NCBI GenBank assembly: GCA_014238595.1
Contig: JABAAV010000092.1
Location: forward strand, 1 to 5,198
Source of the DNA: Myxococcales bacterium
GTDB lineage: Bacteria; Myxococcota_A; Polyangia; Haliangiales; J016
DNA length: 5,198 bases
Direction: 5' to 3'
A model generated the notes under the pieces. That model was not told where the DNA came from and did not search any database. It saw only the letters and a program-made list of their open reading frames with translations. Positions 4,768 through 5,198 of the stretch are shown piece by piece (the stretch's first letter is position 1; each line of letters begins with the position of its first letter). Both the position numbers and the translations under genes were made by a program.

Positions 4768-5198
4768 ATGTCAAAAAATGATACCATTAAACGTCCTATC
4801 ATGCTTTTTGATGTCATGGATACTATTGTTCATGATCCATTTTTCCGTGAAATACCAGCCTTTTGGGGTATGACTTCCTCACAACTCATGCCGTTATTAT
4901 CCGAAGAATCTTGGGATCTGTTTGAAAAAAATCTCATGGATGAAAAAACATTCGCTACACATTTTTTTAAAGACAACCGGAGTTATGATTTTAATACGCT
5001 AAAACAACTCATGATTGATGCCTATCGATTTATTCCTGGTATGGAAAATCTTTTAACACAACTCACTAAAAACAATTATGAAATTCATGCTTTATCCAAT
5101 TACCCTTGTTGGTATCAACACATCGAAAACAAATTAACGTTGAGTCGTTTCCTATCTTGGACATTCGTTTCTTGCAATGTCGGCATCCGAAAACCAGA
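4768..5198 (+). CDS. HAD-superfamily hydrolase, plant FMN-hydrolase-like (partial, 3' end missing)
   Basis: The first 143 residues are present and the frame is open to the window edge. HAD motif I is FDVMDTIV, with nucleophile D15 and T19; the position of the usual second Asp is M17, followed by D18. A helical cap covers about residues 25-90. Motif II is HALSNYP with S110/N111, and the motif III lysine is K142 in GIRKP. The acidic motif IV lies beyond the window. From memory, segments DVMDTIV, DPFF, AFWGM, IPGMENLL, EIHALSNYP, WY and LSWTF match the Arabidopsis chloroplast FMN hydrolase FHy1 (At1g79790) closely, which suggests FMN or a similar phosphate ester as substrate. Alternative in-frame starts are GTG 4765 and ATG 4744; ATG 4768 is chosen because the homologous part begins soon after. 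It is divergent from the FMN-dependent oxidoreductase. The HAD family call is firm; the FMN substrate is an inference. Confidence 0.88.
   Translation, partial: MSKNDTIKRPIMLFDVMDTIVHDPFFREIPAFWGMTSSQLMPLLSEESWDLFEKNLMDEKTFATHFFKDNRSYDFNTLKQLMIDAYRFIPGMENLLTQLTKNNYEIHALSNYPCWYQHIENKLTLSRFLSWTFVSCNVGIRKP

Noticed and set aside
1..5198. Phage defence, CRISPR, toxin-antitoxin or mobile element content.
   Set aside because: No spaced repeats, transposase, integrase, small toxin/antitoxin pair or terminal repeats were found; all genes are housekeeping or enzyme-like.

Overview
The window is a compact, moderately AT-rich bacterial chromosomal segment with six protein genes, the last cut by the right edge. 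No RNA gene, mobile element, CRISPR array or sign of recent transfer is visible. Gram-negative type folate genes, an apparent lipoprotein or exported protein with an N/D/P/T/S-rich linker, and a large FMN oxidoreductase of a type I associate with Deltaproteobacteria and Myxococcota suggest a low-GC member of that broad group. This placement is an inference from protein style and is only moderately secure.

Layout: (1) 1-133, leader with an AT-rich promoter-like stretch. (2) 134-1461, plus strand: thyA and folA, 2 nt apart. ThyA makes dTMP and releases dihydrofolate, and DHFR reduces it back to tetrahydrofolate, so the pair forms the core of the thymidylate cycle. (3) 1466-2368, minus strand: an exported beta-propeller-like protein of unknown function, converging on folA with only 4 nt between stop codons. 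(4) 2372-3091, minus strand: a seven-helix Bax inhibitor-1 (BI-1/YccA/TMBIM) family protein, directly upstream of the propeller gene in transcription order and probably co-transcribed with it. (5) 3092-3264, a 173-nt spacer with a candidate promoter for that pair. (6) 3265-4764, minus strand: an Old Yellow Enzyme-type NADH:flavin oxidoreductase. (7) 4768-5198, plus strand, partial: a HAD-family hydrolase transcribed divergently from the oxidoreductase.

The most interesting points are as follows. The HAD protein strongly resembles, from memory, the plant chloroplast FMN hydrolase, and it starts 3 nt from the start of an FMN-dependent enzyme, so the divergent pair may link FMN turnover with an FMN enzyme. 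The BI-1 protein has Ser at both positions where the family normally carries the paired Asp of the pH/Ca2+ gate. The oxidoreductase keeps three of the four Fe-S cysteines of the dienoyl-CoA reductase type, ends before the second flavin domain of that class, and contains a helical insert whose DNA holds a 13-of-14-pair inverted repeat. Only one of the six genes has a recognisable Shine-Dalgarno sequence. Nothing here amounts to a clearly new multi-gene system; the divergent oxidoreductase/HAD pair is the best candidate for an undescribed functional link.
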